A DNA stretch of 64,000 bases from Aquimarina mycalae. Lineage in GTDB: Bacteria; Bacteroidota; Bacteroidia; Flavobacteriales; Flavobacteriaceae. The notes under the pieces were generated by a model that worked only from the letters and a program-made list of their open reading frames with translations, did no database searches and was not told the DNA's origin. The stretch is from the NCBI RefSeq assembly GCF_029906345.1, contig NZ_JARYGY010000001.1, positions 966,851-1,030,850 on the forward strand. Reading direction: 5' to 3'. Positions 51,821 to 61,138 of the stretch are shown here, piece by piece. The position numbers and the translations under genes are program-made. Positions within the stretch are counted from its first letter, which is position 1. Each line of letters starts with the position of its first letter.

Positions 51821-52408
51821 TTAAGATAGCATTATACCTTTTATTTTCAGAAATTGAAGTAACATAACGGTTCTGGCATCTTTAATATCTCCAGTTTTCA
51901 TCATATCGAATGCTTTATCAAAATTTATTTCTAACACATCAATATACTCTTCTTCATGATCCAGACCTCCTCCTTTTTCCACTTTCATTTCATCTGTATA
52001 CTCCGCAATAAATAAATGAGCAATTTCGGTCATTGTAGCAGGAGATGCGTATACTGAAAATGCTTTTTCTACAGAACTCACATTATAACCTGTTTCTTCA
52101 AGTGCTTCTTTTTTTGCACAGACTTCAGGAGTATCTCCATCCAATGATCCTGCACACACTTCAATACTCATTCCTGATTTGTTTCCGTTTAAATATGTTG
52201 GTAGTCTAAACTGTCTTGTTAAAACTACTGTTTTTTTTAAACGATTATAAAGTAATACAGAGGCTCCATCTCCGTGATCATAGACTTCTCTAAGATGTTT
52301 TTCTGGCACATGTGCCTCAGTATGTTTATACTCGAAAATATATTCTTTTAATAAAAATGTTTTATTGGATAACGTATTAGATTTCAGATTTTCAATTCTC
52401 TTATTCAT
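51821..52408 (-). CDS. NudK-like Nudix hydrolase
   Basis: 195 residues. The Nudix box is recognisable in NudK form: CAGSLDGDTPEVCAKKEALE, followed by ETGY, with the E-A-L-E-E core. KTVVLTRQFRLPTY before it and YASPATMTEIAHLFIAEY after it are as in NudK, which hydrolyses GDP-mannose. ADP-ribose-type activity is the main alternative. It is separated from pdhC by a strong terminator. Confidence 0.85.
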   Translation of the reverse strand: MNKRIENLKSNTLSNKTFLLKEYIFEYKHTEAHVPEKHLREVYDHGDGASVLLYNRLKKTVVLTRQFRLPTYLNGNKSGMSIEVCAGSLDGDTPEVCAKKEALEETGYNVSSVEKAFSVYASPATMTEIAHLFIAEYTDEMKVEKGGGLDHEEEYIDVLEINFDKAFDMMKTGDIKDARTVMLLQFLKIKGIMLS

Positions 52409-52423
52409 TTTTTAAATATAAAA

Positions 52424-52451
52424 AAATCCCACTTCTTTTGAAGTGGGATTT
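52424..52451 (-). terminator. Terminator of the pdhA-pdhC transcript
   Basis: Perfect 12-bp stem AAATCCCACTTC / GAAGTGGGATTT around a TTTT loop, followed on the minus strand by T-rich sequence. It lies 25 bases after the pdhC stop and just before the NudK-like start. Confidence 0.92.
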
Positions 52452-52475
52452 ATAATTTAAAGTTTTACTTTTCTA

Positions 52476-54083
52476 TTACGCCAACATGGTCACTGGATTT
52501 TCCAGATATTGTTTTAACGTTTGTAAAAACTGAGCTCCAGTGGCTCCATCTACAGTTCTATGATCACAAGCTAACGTTACTTTCATCGTATTACCAACTA
52601 CAACCTGATCGTTTTTTACTACAGGTTTCTTGACAATTGCTCCTACTGATAAAATAGCAGAATTCGGTTGATTAATAATCGAAGTAAACTCTTGTATACC
52701 AAACATTCCTAAATTAGAAACTGTAAATGTACTTCCACTCATTTCCTGAGGAGTCAATTTTCTGTCTCTCGCTCTGGTTGCCAAATCTCGTACCTTAGTA
52801 TCAATCTCCATAATATTCATATGATCGGTAAATGGTAATACTGGTACAACCAAACCATCAGGAACAGCTACTGCAACTCCAATATTTATATGTTTGTTAT
52901 ATACAGTTACATCGTCTTTCCACGTTGTATTTACCTGTGGATGTCTTCTTAAAGCCATGGCACAAGCTTTAACAACCATATCATTAAATGACACTTTTGT
53001 ATCAGGTAATTCATTTATAATCTTACGAGAAGAAATTGCAGTATCCATACCTACCTCAATAGTTAAATAATAATGAGGAGCTGTAAACTTGGATGCAGAA
53101 AGACCTCTTGCAATTGCTTTACGCATCTGCGAATTCTTTACTTCTTCAAAACTCTCTTCTCCTGCTGGAGTAAACGTTTGAATTGCTGGAGTTGAAGTTG
53201 TTGTCTTTGCTGATACTGAAGCACTAATTGCCGTAGAAGGCGTAAATGATTCTACATCTTTCTTTATAATTCTTCCATTTTCTCCAGTTCCTTTTACCTG
53301 AGATAGATCGATACCTTTATCTGCTGCTATTTTTTTAGCTAATGGAGAAGCAAATATTCTTCCTCCAGATGCATTGTTTACAGCACTTACTGTGGCTGTT
53401 TCTACAGTATCCTCTTTTACAGGAGCGGTTTCACTTGTCGCAGAATTTGCAGCAACAGGAACCCCATCTTTTAAACCAGAAACATCTGTTCCTGCAGGAC
53501 CAATAATAGCCAGTAACGCATCTACAGGTGCTGTTTGCCCTTCTTCTATCCCTATATGTAATAAAGTTCCATTATAGAAGGATTCAAATTCCATAGTCGC
53601 CTTATCGGTTTCTATTTCTGCTAATATATCACCTTCTTCTACAGTATCTCCTATTTTTTTAAGCCAAGTAGCTACCGTACCTTCTTCCATAGTATCACTA
53701 AGACGAGGCATAGTAATTACTTCTACACCTTCAGGAACCGTTGCTGTTTCTGTTGAACTTGGTGCAGGAGTTTCCGTTTTTTCTTCTTTTGGAGCTTCCG
53801 ACTGCGATGCAGTATTTCCGTTTAGTAAATCTGAAATATCTTCTCCTTCATCACCAATAATCGCAAGCAATTTATCTACGGGAGCCGTTTCTCCTTCTTC
53901 TATTCCAATATGAAGTAACACTCCTTCATAAAAAGATTCGAATTCCATAGTTGCTTTATCGGTTTCAATTTCTGCAAGGATATCTCCTTCACTAATTTTG
54001 TCCCCTTTTTTAACAAGCCACTTCGCGACAACTCCTTCTTCCATGGTATCGCTCAATCGCGGCATATTAATTACTGTAGCCAT
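52476..54083 (-). CDS. pdhC: Pyruvate dehydrogenase E2, dihydrolipoamide acetyltransferase
   Basis: 535 residues with two lipoyl domains (1-80 and 122-200; lipoylated K43 and K161, each in EIETDKATMEF), Ala/Thr/Pro-rich linkers, a peripheral subunit-binding domain (about 242-285, ASPLAKKIAADKGID) and the catalytic domain. The active site is H508 and D512 in CDHRTVDGA. It forms the core of the pyruvate dehydrogenase complex and makes acetyl-CoA. It lies 3 bases after pdhA. No separate E1 beta is seen here; in this phylum it is encoded elsewhere. Confidence 0.96.
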   Translation of the reverse strand: MATVINMPRLSDTMEEGVVAKWLVKKGDKISEGDILAEIETDKATMEFESFYEGVLLHIGIEEGETAPVDKLLAIIGDEGEDISDLLNGNTASQSEAPKEEKTETPAPSSTETATVPEGVEVITMPRLSDTMEEGTVATWLKKIGDTVEEGDILAEIETDKATMEFESFYNGTLLHIGIEEGQTAPVDALLAIIGPAGTDVSGLKDGVPVAANSATSETAPVKEDTVETATVSAVNNASGGRIFASPLAKKIAADKGIDLSQVKGTGENGRIIKKDVESFTPSTAISASVSAKTTTSTPAIQTFTPAGEESFEEVKNSQMRKAIARGLSASKFTAPHYYLTIEVGMDTAISSRKIINELPDTKVSFNDMVVKACAMALRRHPQVNTTWKDDVTVYNKHINIGVAVAVPDGLVVPVLPFTDHMNIMEIDTKVRDLATRARDRKLTPQEMSGSTFTVSNLGMFGIQEFTSIINQPNSAILSVGAIVKKPVVKNDQVVVGNTMKVTLACDHRTVDGATGAQFLQTLKQYLENPVTMLA

Positions 54084-54086
54084 AAT

Positions 54087-55088
54087 CTATTGTGGTTTGT
54101 GTGATAAAAATGGGTAATCCTCTTGTTCATATACAACATCGTACATCAAATTTTTCTCTGGGAATGGAGATTCCTCAGCAAATTTTTGACATTCTGCTAC
54201 TCTATCTTTTACTCCTTTATCTATTGCAGCAATCTCTTCATCTGTAGCATATTTTTTATCCTTAATAATATCAAGGATCTGAGTAATCGGGTCAATCTTT
54301 TGATATTCTGCTACTTCTTCTTTAGTTCGATACTTCTGAGCATCACTCATAGAATGCCCTCTGTATCGATATGTTTTAAGTTCAAGAAAAGTTGGTCCTC
54401 CACCAGTTCTTGCTCTTGTAATTGCTTCATCAAATGCTTCGGCTACTTTTATAGGATTCATAGCATCTACTGGGCCACAAGGCATTTCGTACCCTAATCC
54501 TAGTTTCCAGATATCTGTATGATTCGCAGTTCTTTCTACAGAGGTACCCATAGCATACCCATTATTCTCTACACAGAATACAACTGGAAGATTCCATAAC
54601 ATTGCTAAATTAAAAGCTTCGTGAAGTGATCCTTGACGTGTTGCTCCATCACCCATAAAAGTTAAGGTAACCGAATCTCTTTTATAGTACTTATCTGCAA
54701 ATGCTAAACCAGCTCCTAAAGGAATCTGTCCTCCAACAATCCCATGTCCTCCATAGAATCTATGTTCTTTAGAAAAGATATGCATCGATCCTCCCATTCC
54801 TTGAGAGGTACCTGTACCTTTTCCAAAAAGTTCTGCCATTACTCTTTTAGGATCTACGCCCATACCGATAGGTTGTACATGATTACGATATGCGGTAATC
54901 ATTCTATCTTTAGTAAGGTCCATTGCATGCAAGGCACCTGCTAAAATAGCTTCTTGACCGTTATATAAATGTAAAAACCCTCTTACTTTTTGTTGGATAT
55001 ATACCTGAGCTAGCTTGTCTTCAAACTTTCTCCAGAAAAGCATATCCTCGTACCACTTCAGGTAAACTTCTTTGGTTACTTTTTTCAT
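54087..55088 (-). CDS. pdhA: Pyruvate dehydrogenase E1 alpha subunit
   Basis: 333 residues of the E1 alpha family: WRKFEDKLAQVYIQQKVRGF at the start, GMGGSMHIFSKEHRFYGGHG, and the thiamine diphosphate motif GDGATRQGSLHEAFNLA through NNGYAMGT. The phosphorylation-loop equivalent TYRYRGHSMSDAQKYRTKEE is conserved. With an E1 beta subunit it decarboxylates pyruvate and acetylates the lipoyl arms of PdhC. It leads the pdhA-pdhC operon after a 158-base gap from cdd. Confidence 0.97.
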   Translation of the reverse strand: MKKVTKEVYLKWYEDMLFWRKFEDKLAQVYIQQKVRGFLHLYNGQEAILAGALHAMDLTKDRMITAYRNHVQPIGMGVDPKRVMAELFGKGTGTSQGMGGSMHIFSKEHRFYGGHGIVGGQIPLGAGLAFADKYYKRDSVTLTFMGDGATRQGSLHEAFNLAMLWNLPVVFCVENNGYAMGTSVERTANHTDIWKLGLGYEMPCGPVDAMNPIKVAEAFDEAITRARTGGGPTFLELKTYRYRGHSMSDAQKYRTKEEVAEYQKIDPITQILDIIKDKKYATDEEIAAIDKGVKDRVAECQKFAEESPFPEKNLMYDVVYEQEDYPFLSHKPQ

Positions 55089-55246
55089 TTAAAATGTAAT
55101 GATATTTCAAAATTAAGCCAGCATTATCGCCGACCTCTCTAACAATTACAGAATTTTTCTGCTTATTTCTCAATTAAGCGAAAAACAAAAATAATATATT
55201 CATTACTAAGGAGAAAGGAGTTTTAGGATAAAAATGTACGAAAACG

Positions 55247-55729
55247 TTATAAATATGAATTATCAAAAATAAGGGGTAATAAATTAGCTAAAGAGTAAGA
55301 TTTCACCACTTTTCCTGTTTCTCCCATAAAATATATCTCAATAGGTTTTTTCTGTTTTAGTTCATATTCGGCAATGGATTGCCTGCACGATCCACAAGGT
55401 GGCGTTGGCGTAACTAACTGATGCTTCAATGATTTAGCTGAAAGCGCCATTGTAAGAATAGGAACATCAGGAAAATTTGCTCCCGCATAATAGATCGCTG
55501 TACGTTCTGCACATAATCCAGATGGATAGCATGCATTCTCTTGATTATTACCTACAATCACTTCTCCATTTTCTAATAATAATGCAGCACCCACCAAAAA
55601 TTCTGAATATGGCGCATATGCTTTGTCTCTTATATCAAAAGATTGTTGCATTAACCCCTGAATATCTTCTGGAAGTTCTTCAAAGGTGTCATATACCTGT
55701 AAAGTGGATTTGATCTCTATTTCTTTCAC
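55247..55729 (-). CDS. cdd: Cytidine deaminase
   Basis: 160 residues. The zinc site is C73-A-E75 in GLCAERTAIYYAG with C112 and C115 in PPCGSC; E75 is the proton shuttle. YSEFLVGAAL near residue 41 is also conserved. It deaminates cytidine and deoxycytidine in pyrimidine salvage. It lies between porV and pdhA, an arrangement shared with other flavobacteria as far as I know. Confidence 0.95.
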   Translation of the reverse strand: MKEIEIKSTLQVYDTFEELPEDIQGLMQQSFDIRDKAYAPYSEFLVGAALLLENGEVIVGNNQENACYPSGLCAERTAIYYAGANFPDVPILTMALSAKSLKHQLVTPTPPCGSCRQSIAEYELKQKKPIEIYFMGETGKVVKSYSLANLLPLIFDNSYL

Positions 55730-55844
55730 GCATTTAAAATTTTAAAGCAATATTTATCAAAAATAGTAATCATTGATACATGGTTAATCCAAAATATATT
55801 GCTTTTTTTATATAATTAAGGGGATACAATGTACTATAAACAAA

Positions 55845-55876
55845 AAAAGTATCAAACCTTAATGTCTGATACTTTT
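55845..55876 (-). terminator. Terminator of the porU-porV transcript
   Basis: Perfect 10-bp stem AAAAGTATCA / TGATACTTTT around a 12-base loop, with A and T runs at either side. It lies 24 bases after the porV stop on the minus strand. Confidence 0.85.
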
Positions 55877-55899
55877 CTTTTATCATTAAATATTTTATC

Positions 55900-57048
55900 C
55901 TATCTATCGTAATAATCATCTCCAAAATTAAACGAAAGACCAAAACGAAGTGTTCCTTCTAATGGACTTCTTACCGCAGAAGTTGAGAATAAATATGACA
56001 TATCTATGTTTACTACTGTATATCTAAAACCTAGTCCAAGAGACACAAACTTACGTGCTCCTTTTTCTTCAGCTTCATTAAAATATCCTCCTCTGAAAGA
56101 GAATACATCTTTATATACATACTCTGCTCCTAAAGACCAAGTAAATTCTTTTAACTCCTCACTGAAACCACCGTCAGCATCTCCCCAAGAAGAAAAAATT
56201 GCTCCGAAAGAACTTATACTCTGATATTCTGCATTGTCTTCTGCATCAATATCTCCATCATTATCAAAATCCTGAGGACTTGGCACCAACAATTTAGCGA
56301 ACTCTAATGAAGGTGTAATTCTATTATACTCATCTAAAAGAAAGTCAAAACCTACACCTAACCTAAATGTAGTAGGTATAAAGTTTTCCTGACCTGCATC
56401 GTCATACTTTATTTTAGGCCCAATATTAGAGACATTCAATCCTGCTCTCCACCTACCATTAAAAGAATTATAAGCTACTTCTTCACTTTGATAATATGCA
56501 GAAACATCTACTCCAAAACTACCCGCAGCTTCAGCTTCAGATACTTGGTTTAGTTTTAAGTCTGACCTCAAATAACGACCAGTAACACCCATAGAAAATG
56601 ATGGACTCAATTGCAGTGCATAAGACACATCAAAGGTTAATTCATTTGGTTTTTGTATCAATCCCAGATCATTAGCATTCTCCCTAAATTCTATTTCTCC
56701 AAGACTAAAATATTTAAAACTGGCAGCGATAGCACTACGCTCGTTAATCCTATTATAATATGTAAGGTTACCTAACCCAATATCATTTACTAAGCTACTT
56801 AAATAAGGGGTATAGTTAACTCCAACTCCTTGTTGTTTTTTTGCAAACGCATATTTAGCTGGATTCCATTGTTGTGAAAATGCATCTGGTGTCGTTGCAA
56901 CCCCTTGATCACCTAAACCTGCTGCTCTTGCATCAGCAGCAATTAATAAAAATGGTACCGCTGTTGTTATAGCTCGTTCTAATTGTGCTTGCATTTTAAA
57001 ATTTGATAGTGTTAAAAACACAAACCCAAGAATTATGATTTTTCTCAT
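55900..57048 (-). CDS. porV: T9SS outer-membrane protein PorV (LptO)
   Basis: 382 residues, FadL-like outer-membrane beta-barrel with signal peptide MRKIIILGFVFLTLSNFKMQAQ. The PorV N-terminal pattern is TAVPFLLIAADARAAGLGDQ, followed by TPDAFSQQWNPAKYAFA. The final strand ends FGLSFNFGDDYYDR. PorV carries T9SS cargo from the SprA translocon to the PorU sortase at the cell surface. The ATG at 57048 gives the signal peptide directly. It follows porU by 41 bases. Confidence 0.95.
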   Translation of the reverse strand: MRKIIILGFVFLTLSNFKMQAQLERAITTAVPFLLIAADARAAGLGDQGVATTPDAFSQQWNPAKYAFAKKQQGVGVNYTPYLSSLVNDIGLGNLTYYNRINERSAIAASFKYFSLGEIEFRENANDLGLIQKPNELTFDVSYALQLSPSFSMGVTGRYLRSDLKLNQVSEAEAAGSFGVDVSAYYQSEEVAYNSFNGRWRAGLNVSNIGPKIKYDDAGQENFIPTTFRLGVGFDFLLDEYNRITPSLEFAKLLVPSPQDFDNDGDIDAEDNAEYQSISSFGAIFSSWGDADGGFSEELKEFTWSLGAEYVYKDVFSFRGGYFNEAEEKGARKFVSLGLGFRYTVVNIDMSYLFSTSAVRSPLEGTLRFGLSFNFGDDYYDR

Positions 57049-57089
57049 GTTGAAAATTGATTTTGACAAATATATAGTTATTTAGTTAT

Positions 57090-60000
57090 TTATAGTATTA
57101 CAAGTTTTTCAAATTTCTCTACTCGCTGATTTGTTAACGTTGATTTTACCGATATCTTATATACATACACACCTTTTCCTAACTTATCTCCAAAATCATC
57201 ACGCCCATTCCATTGAATATCTTCTCTATAACTTGTTTTTCCTGAAAGCGTTTGATTGCTTGTCCAGATTACCTTTCCAGAAACTGTAAACACCTGAACT
57301 TGCACTTCCAGAACATCGCTTATCGAACTAGAATGTTCAAACCAAAATTCTGTATGACTCACAAAAGGGTTTGGATAATTAAGAACATTATTTAAAGTAA
57401 AGCCTGCAGCATCTGCGACTACAAATTGAATTTCTTGAGTTGATGAGTTATTATACACATCCCAACCTTTAAATGTTAGTGTATGTAATCCAGGTTCCAA
57501 GTCTTTAAATTTAAAGTTTACAACTCCATTAGTAAAATCATCTATTTCTGTTTCATAGAAGTCATTCAGAATAAAAGGATTAGATTCATCACCATCCAAT
57601 ATTGCCGAAATGTCATGACCTATACCACTTGCTGTATTAATACCATTATCGTCCTGAAGTTTTGCTATAAGTATTGGAGAATCGTTCGTTACACCACCAG
57701 AAATAAAACTCTCATCATTCATAAATAGTTGAATTTGAGGACCGACATTATCTTCAGGTGCATTTTCATTTAATCCTCCTACAAGAATTGTTTGATCGAC
57801 TCCAGTTTGGTTTTCTAAAACTCCGTTTCTAGAAGAGTAAAAACTTATTCTTCCAGTATCTACAGGTATACCAATATCTCTTGGTACAATAAATTCAAAA
57901 TCAAAAAGACCGTTTGTAACGGATGCTTTTCCTCTGAAAATAATTTCTCCTAAAGTTTGGAAATTTAACTTAATAATCTGCCCTGCACTATTTCTAGTAT
58001 TATCATTAGCCAGCGTTTCTCTATCTATTTCTTTATCGTAAATAGTTGTAGATAATACTCCATTATAATCTGACAATAACGTACCAGACTCATTCACAAC
58101 CTCTCCAGAGACTTTAATTCTACTCAAAGCTTTTAGTGTATCAACAGGTTGCGTAATTGGCACATCATTAATACTTGTTAGTCGAACATTTGGTTTCGGA
58201 ACGGCCATTTTCATTGCAGGATCTCCAAAAAAGAAAACTACTCTTCTACTATTCGTTGTATACGAATTTTTCATTTGCCTAACAGCTTCTGCAACTGTTG
58301 GGTAATCTGATCCATTAGGGAACAAAAACTCTGATAATCTATCATTAACCGAAATTCCAAATGTTACAATAACATCTCTGGTAGTACTAATTAGTCCCAC
58401 AGCTCCGCCATTAGTATTCCAATATGTAAGTTCACCCGCAGTATCTCTACAAGGGTTATCAAACTTTGTAAACTCACAGGTTACTGTAATAAAAATCGGA
58501 TATCTATTTGTATTCTCTAAGTCACTTCCGTCAGATTTATTAAATATAAATTCTTTTGCCAATCCATCTTCACCTCCATGTCCAAAATAATCAATAGCGA
58601 CGGCTCCAGTTTCTATTGCACTAGAAATAGCTTCATTTACTTTAGGGTATCTACTTCCAGAAGCTGAAGATTCTTGTTGAAAAGCATCTGCATATATCTT
58701 TGTAAGATTCAAATAAGGTTTTCTCTGTACTAATTCTTCTCCTAATTCATCTAAATTTCGCTGAATAGTTTCTTCCCAATCAACATCCACATCATCTGCG
58801 ATTAGCAGTACTGAGTTTCTCCATCTACCATAGGATTGCTCACTATCATAATTAACAATCTTAGAAACCATCGCATCCGCTAATTGAGGTGTATCTGCTA
58901 ATACTCTCCCTACCGCGATATCTAACTGATCACTAGCAACCATTCGCCCTTCTAGAGGATCCATCGAACCAAAAAAATCATCTGTTGCAAAAGAACTAAC
59001 TAAAGAAAAACTACTTAAACTCTGGAATGTCGGAACTATATTACTATCTGAACAATTCTCTCTTAGGAGCAACCCTTTATAATCTACGGATGCATCTCCA
59101 AAAAAACACACATATTTCAACCGTTCATCAATACTTGAAGCGTTTTCGTATACATACCTAATAAGGTTTCGGATTGCTACAATATCTTGTTTACCACTTC
59201 CGAATTCTTGATAAATCTGGTCCAGAGATAACACTTTTACATTATAGTTATTTAAATTTCGATGATGCTCTGCCAGTCTATTCGCAGCTTGTAAAAGCGT
59301 ATTATTAGAAATTATTAAATAATCTACGTCTTCAAATTGTCCTTGATTATTTAGAAAAACAGTCCCTTTGATATCTTGATTATCTACTCTAGTTTCCTGA
59401 TCAGCTATAGGATCAAAATAATCCGTTGGTACAATTGCTAGATACTGACGTGATTCACCCATATTAGCTTTAAAAGTTAATGTAGACGAAGCATTATCAT
59501 TTGCTACCCTAGTGATTAATGCTGGATTAGTAACATCCCATACTTGTGATATTGAACTCGAATTAGTAATATTATATTGCCCAACTCCTGTTAATACAGG
59601 AGCCTCATCATAAAAGAATTGCATTTGAGAATTTGTACCTGTTAGTGCTCTCTTTGCTTCTAAACTTATAAAGTCTAGATATCCCGTAGCTGCAGGGTTT
59701 CCATTATTATTATAATTCAGATTAATTGCAACTTGATCAGAATTAGAAGTTATATCTTGTATAAGTTCTCTGGTAGAACCCAAAGAAGTTCCTGTAACCT
59801 GAGAAAAACTAAGTACTCCCGCTTGTACGCCATTTACTGTGACATTCATACTTGAGGTCGATGCCGATGTTGCTGCAGCGAAAACACGCAATTGAATAGG
59901 TTCTGTTGTAATCAGATTAGGAAAATTAAAATCATAATTTCTATTACTTTGAACATCAAAACGATCTCCAAACCAACGTCTTCCTACTTTCACAATATTA

Positions 60001-60926
60001 AACTCGTCTACTTCATAAAATTGATAATCTGTAAAAGAGTTAATTTGAGTTGTCGCTACATCTGTTGGTTCAGTAAAATTAGAAACTCTTCTACCATTAC
60101 TACCTCCAGCAGTTACATAATAGTATGACTTATCTGCATACAAATTAATATTGGTTATATTTTCTTCACTATAACCTTCAGTATTTTCTCCATACATTAA
60201 TATATAATCATCTCCAGAAAAATTACCATCATCACCACCAACCATCTGAATTGCATTTTCTCTTAGATCAAATTCTGTATTATCCTGATTGATAAGCGGC
60301 AACATTCGACCTCCGTTTCCATATATTTTGATTGTATTAGGATCTACAGAAGACAGATCCATTCCTAAACTGCTCAAAAATGCAGGTGTAATTCTGAAAA
60401 CACCTGTCTTATCTACATAAAACTTATACCAATTTCCTGTAGCAAGCACAGAATTAGTAATAGGAAGTTTTTTTGCGAACGACTTATTTGCTCCTGTTTG
60501 ATATTCAATATCAAAAGAAACTACTTTTTTAAAGGTACTACCCTCTTTTATTATTGGAAAAAGACTCAAAAAACCAGTTCTTTTATTCCTTGCTTGTATC
60601 GATTGTATGTTAAATTTAATTTCTTTGGGAACAAGTTCTGTGGCAAGATCTTTTAGTTCAGCTCTCGAAATATTCTGATAAACAACATTACTGACTCTGG
60701 CAGTTGTTTTATTAATCTGGGCAGATTCATCCCATTGCATGGTATACAGGATACCTAAATCGTCTTGATATTCGAAATTTTTCTCATCAAATCCTGGAAC
60801 CGTAAATGAAGTACTTGCTGTACTAATCACTACATTTTTCCAAGTAATATCAACATTTATTGTTCGCTGTGCCGAAACAAATATAGAAATCAATAGCGCA
60901 CATAAAATTGTAATTTTCTTCATCAT
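57090..60926 (-). CDS. porU: T9SS C-terminal signal peptidase / sortase PorU
   Basis: 1278 residues. Signal peptide MMKKITILCALLISIFVSAQ. The gingipain-like C25 domain has the catalytic His in AIDYFGHGGEDG (about residue 780) and Cys in FITVTCEFTKFDNPC (about 816). The C-terminus is a type A T9SS sorting-like domain (LNYPNPFVSHTEFWFEHS to GVYVYKISVKS), which PorU keeps. It cuts sorting domains from cargo and attaches them to lipid at the surface. The ATG at 60926 is chosen because a promoter at 60999-61026 overlaps the longer in-frame start. It leads the porU-porV operon, divergent from gldJ. Confidence 0.96.
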   Translation of the reverse strand: MMKKITILCALLISIFVSAQRTINVDITWKNVVISTASTSFTVPGFDEKNFEYQDDLGILYTMQWDESAQINKTTARVSNVVYQNISRAELKDLATELVPKEIKFNIQSIQARNKRTGFLSLFPIIKEGSTFKKVVSFDIEYQTGANKSFAKKLPITNSVLATGNWYKFYVDKTGVFRITPAFLSSLGMDLSSVDPNTIKIYGNGGRMLPLINQDNTEFDLRENAIQMVGGDDGNFSGDDYILMYGENTEGYSEENITNINLYADKSYYYVTAGGSNGRRVSNFTEPTDVATTQINSFTDYQFYEVDEFNIVKVGRRWFGDRFDVQSNRNYDFNFPNLITTEPIQLRVFAAATSASTSSMNVTVNGVQAGVLSFSQVTGTSLGSTRELIQDITSNSDQVAINLNYNNNGNPAATGYLDFISLEAKRALTGTNSQMQFFYDEAPVLTGVGQYNITNSSSISQVWDVTNPALITRVANDNASSTLTFKANMGESRQYLAIVPTDYFDPIADQETRVDNQDIKGTVFLNNQGQFEDVDYLIISNNTLLQAANRLAEHHRNLNNYNVKVLSLDQIYQEFGSGKQDIVAIRNLIRYVYENASSIDERLKYVCFFGDASVDYKGLLLRENCSDSNIVPTFQSLSSFSLVSSFATDDFFGSMDPLEGRMVASDQLDIAVGRVLADTPQLADAMVSKIVNYDSEQSYGRWRNSVLLIADDVDVDWEETIQRNLDELGEELVQRKPYLNLTKIYADAFQQESSASGSRYPKVNEAISSAIETGAVAIDYFGHGGEDGLAKEFIFNKSDGSDLENTNRYPIFITVTCEFTKFDNPCRDTAGELTYWNTNGGAVGLISTTRDVIVTFGISVNDRLSEFLFPNGSDYPTVAEAVRQMKNSYTTNSRRVVFFFGDPAMKMAVPKPNVRLTSINDVPITQPVDTLKALSRIKVSGEVVNESGTLLSDYNGVLSTTIYDKEIDRETLANDNTRNSAGQIIKLNFQTLGEIIFRGKASVTNGLFDFEFIVPRDIGIPVDTGRISFYSSRNGVLENQTGVDQTILVGGLNENAPEDNVGPQIQLFMNDESFISGGVTNDSPILIAKLQDDNGINTASGIGHDISAILDGDESNPFILNDFYETEIDDFTNGVVNFKFKDLEPGLHTLTFKGWDVYNNSSTQEIQFVVADAAGFTLNNVLNYPNPFVSHTEFWFEHSSSISDVLEVQVQVFTVSGKVIWTSNQTLSGKTSYREDIQWNGRDDFGDKLGKGVYVYKISVKSTLTNQRVEKFEKLVIL

Positions 60927-60998
60927 AGCATATAACGGGTTTAACACAGTTTTAGTGTTCCGCAAATTATGGTTTTTCTTCAAAAATAATAATAAACA

Positions 60999-61026
60999 CA
61001 AAAATATTACGTTAAACCAAAGTCAA
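60999..61026 (-). promoter_or_regulatory. Predicted porU promoter
   Basis: On the minus strand, TTG (61026-61024), a 17-base spacer and TATTTTTG (61006-60999) form a full Bacteroidota promoter. Transcription would start near 60993, leaving a leader of about 65 bases. A second TATTTTTG lies at 60988-60981. Confidence 0.65.
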
Positions 61027-61138
61027 TCATAAAAACTTATTTTTTTACGATTTGATATTATTTTAAAAATATTAGGGTAAATTTAACGTTAATTATTATA
61101 TTGCAAGCCCTAATTTCTACTTTAACGAACTTAAGATT

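Noticed and set aside
53374..54083. Near-identical DNA repeats in pdhC as a recombination or mobile element
   Set aside because: They are the two tandem lipoyl domains (K43 and K161), normal for E2 proteins.
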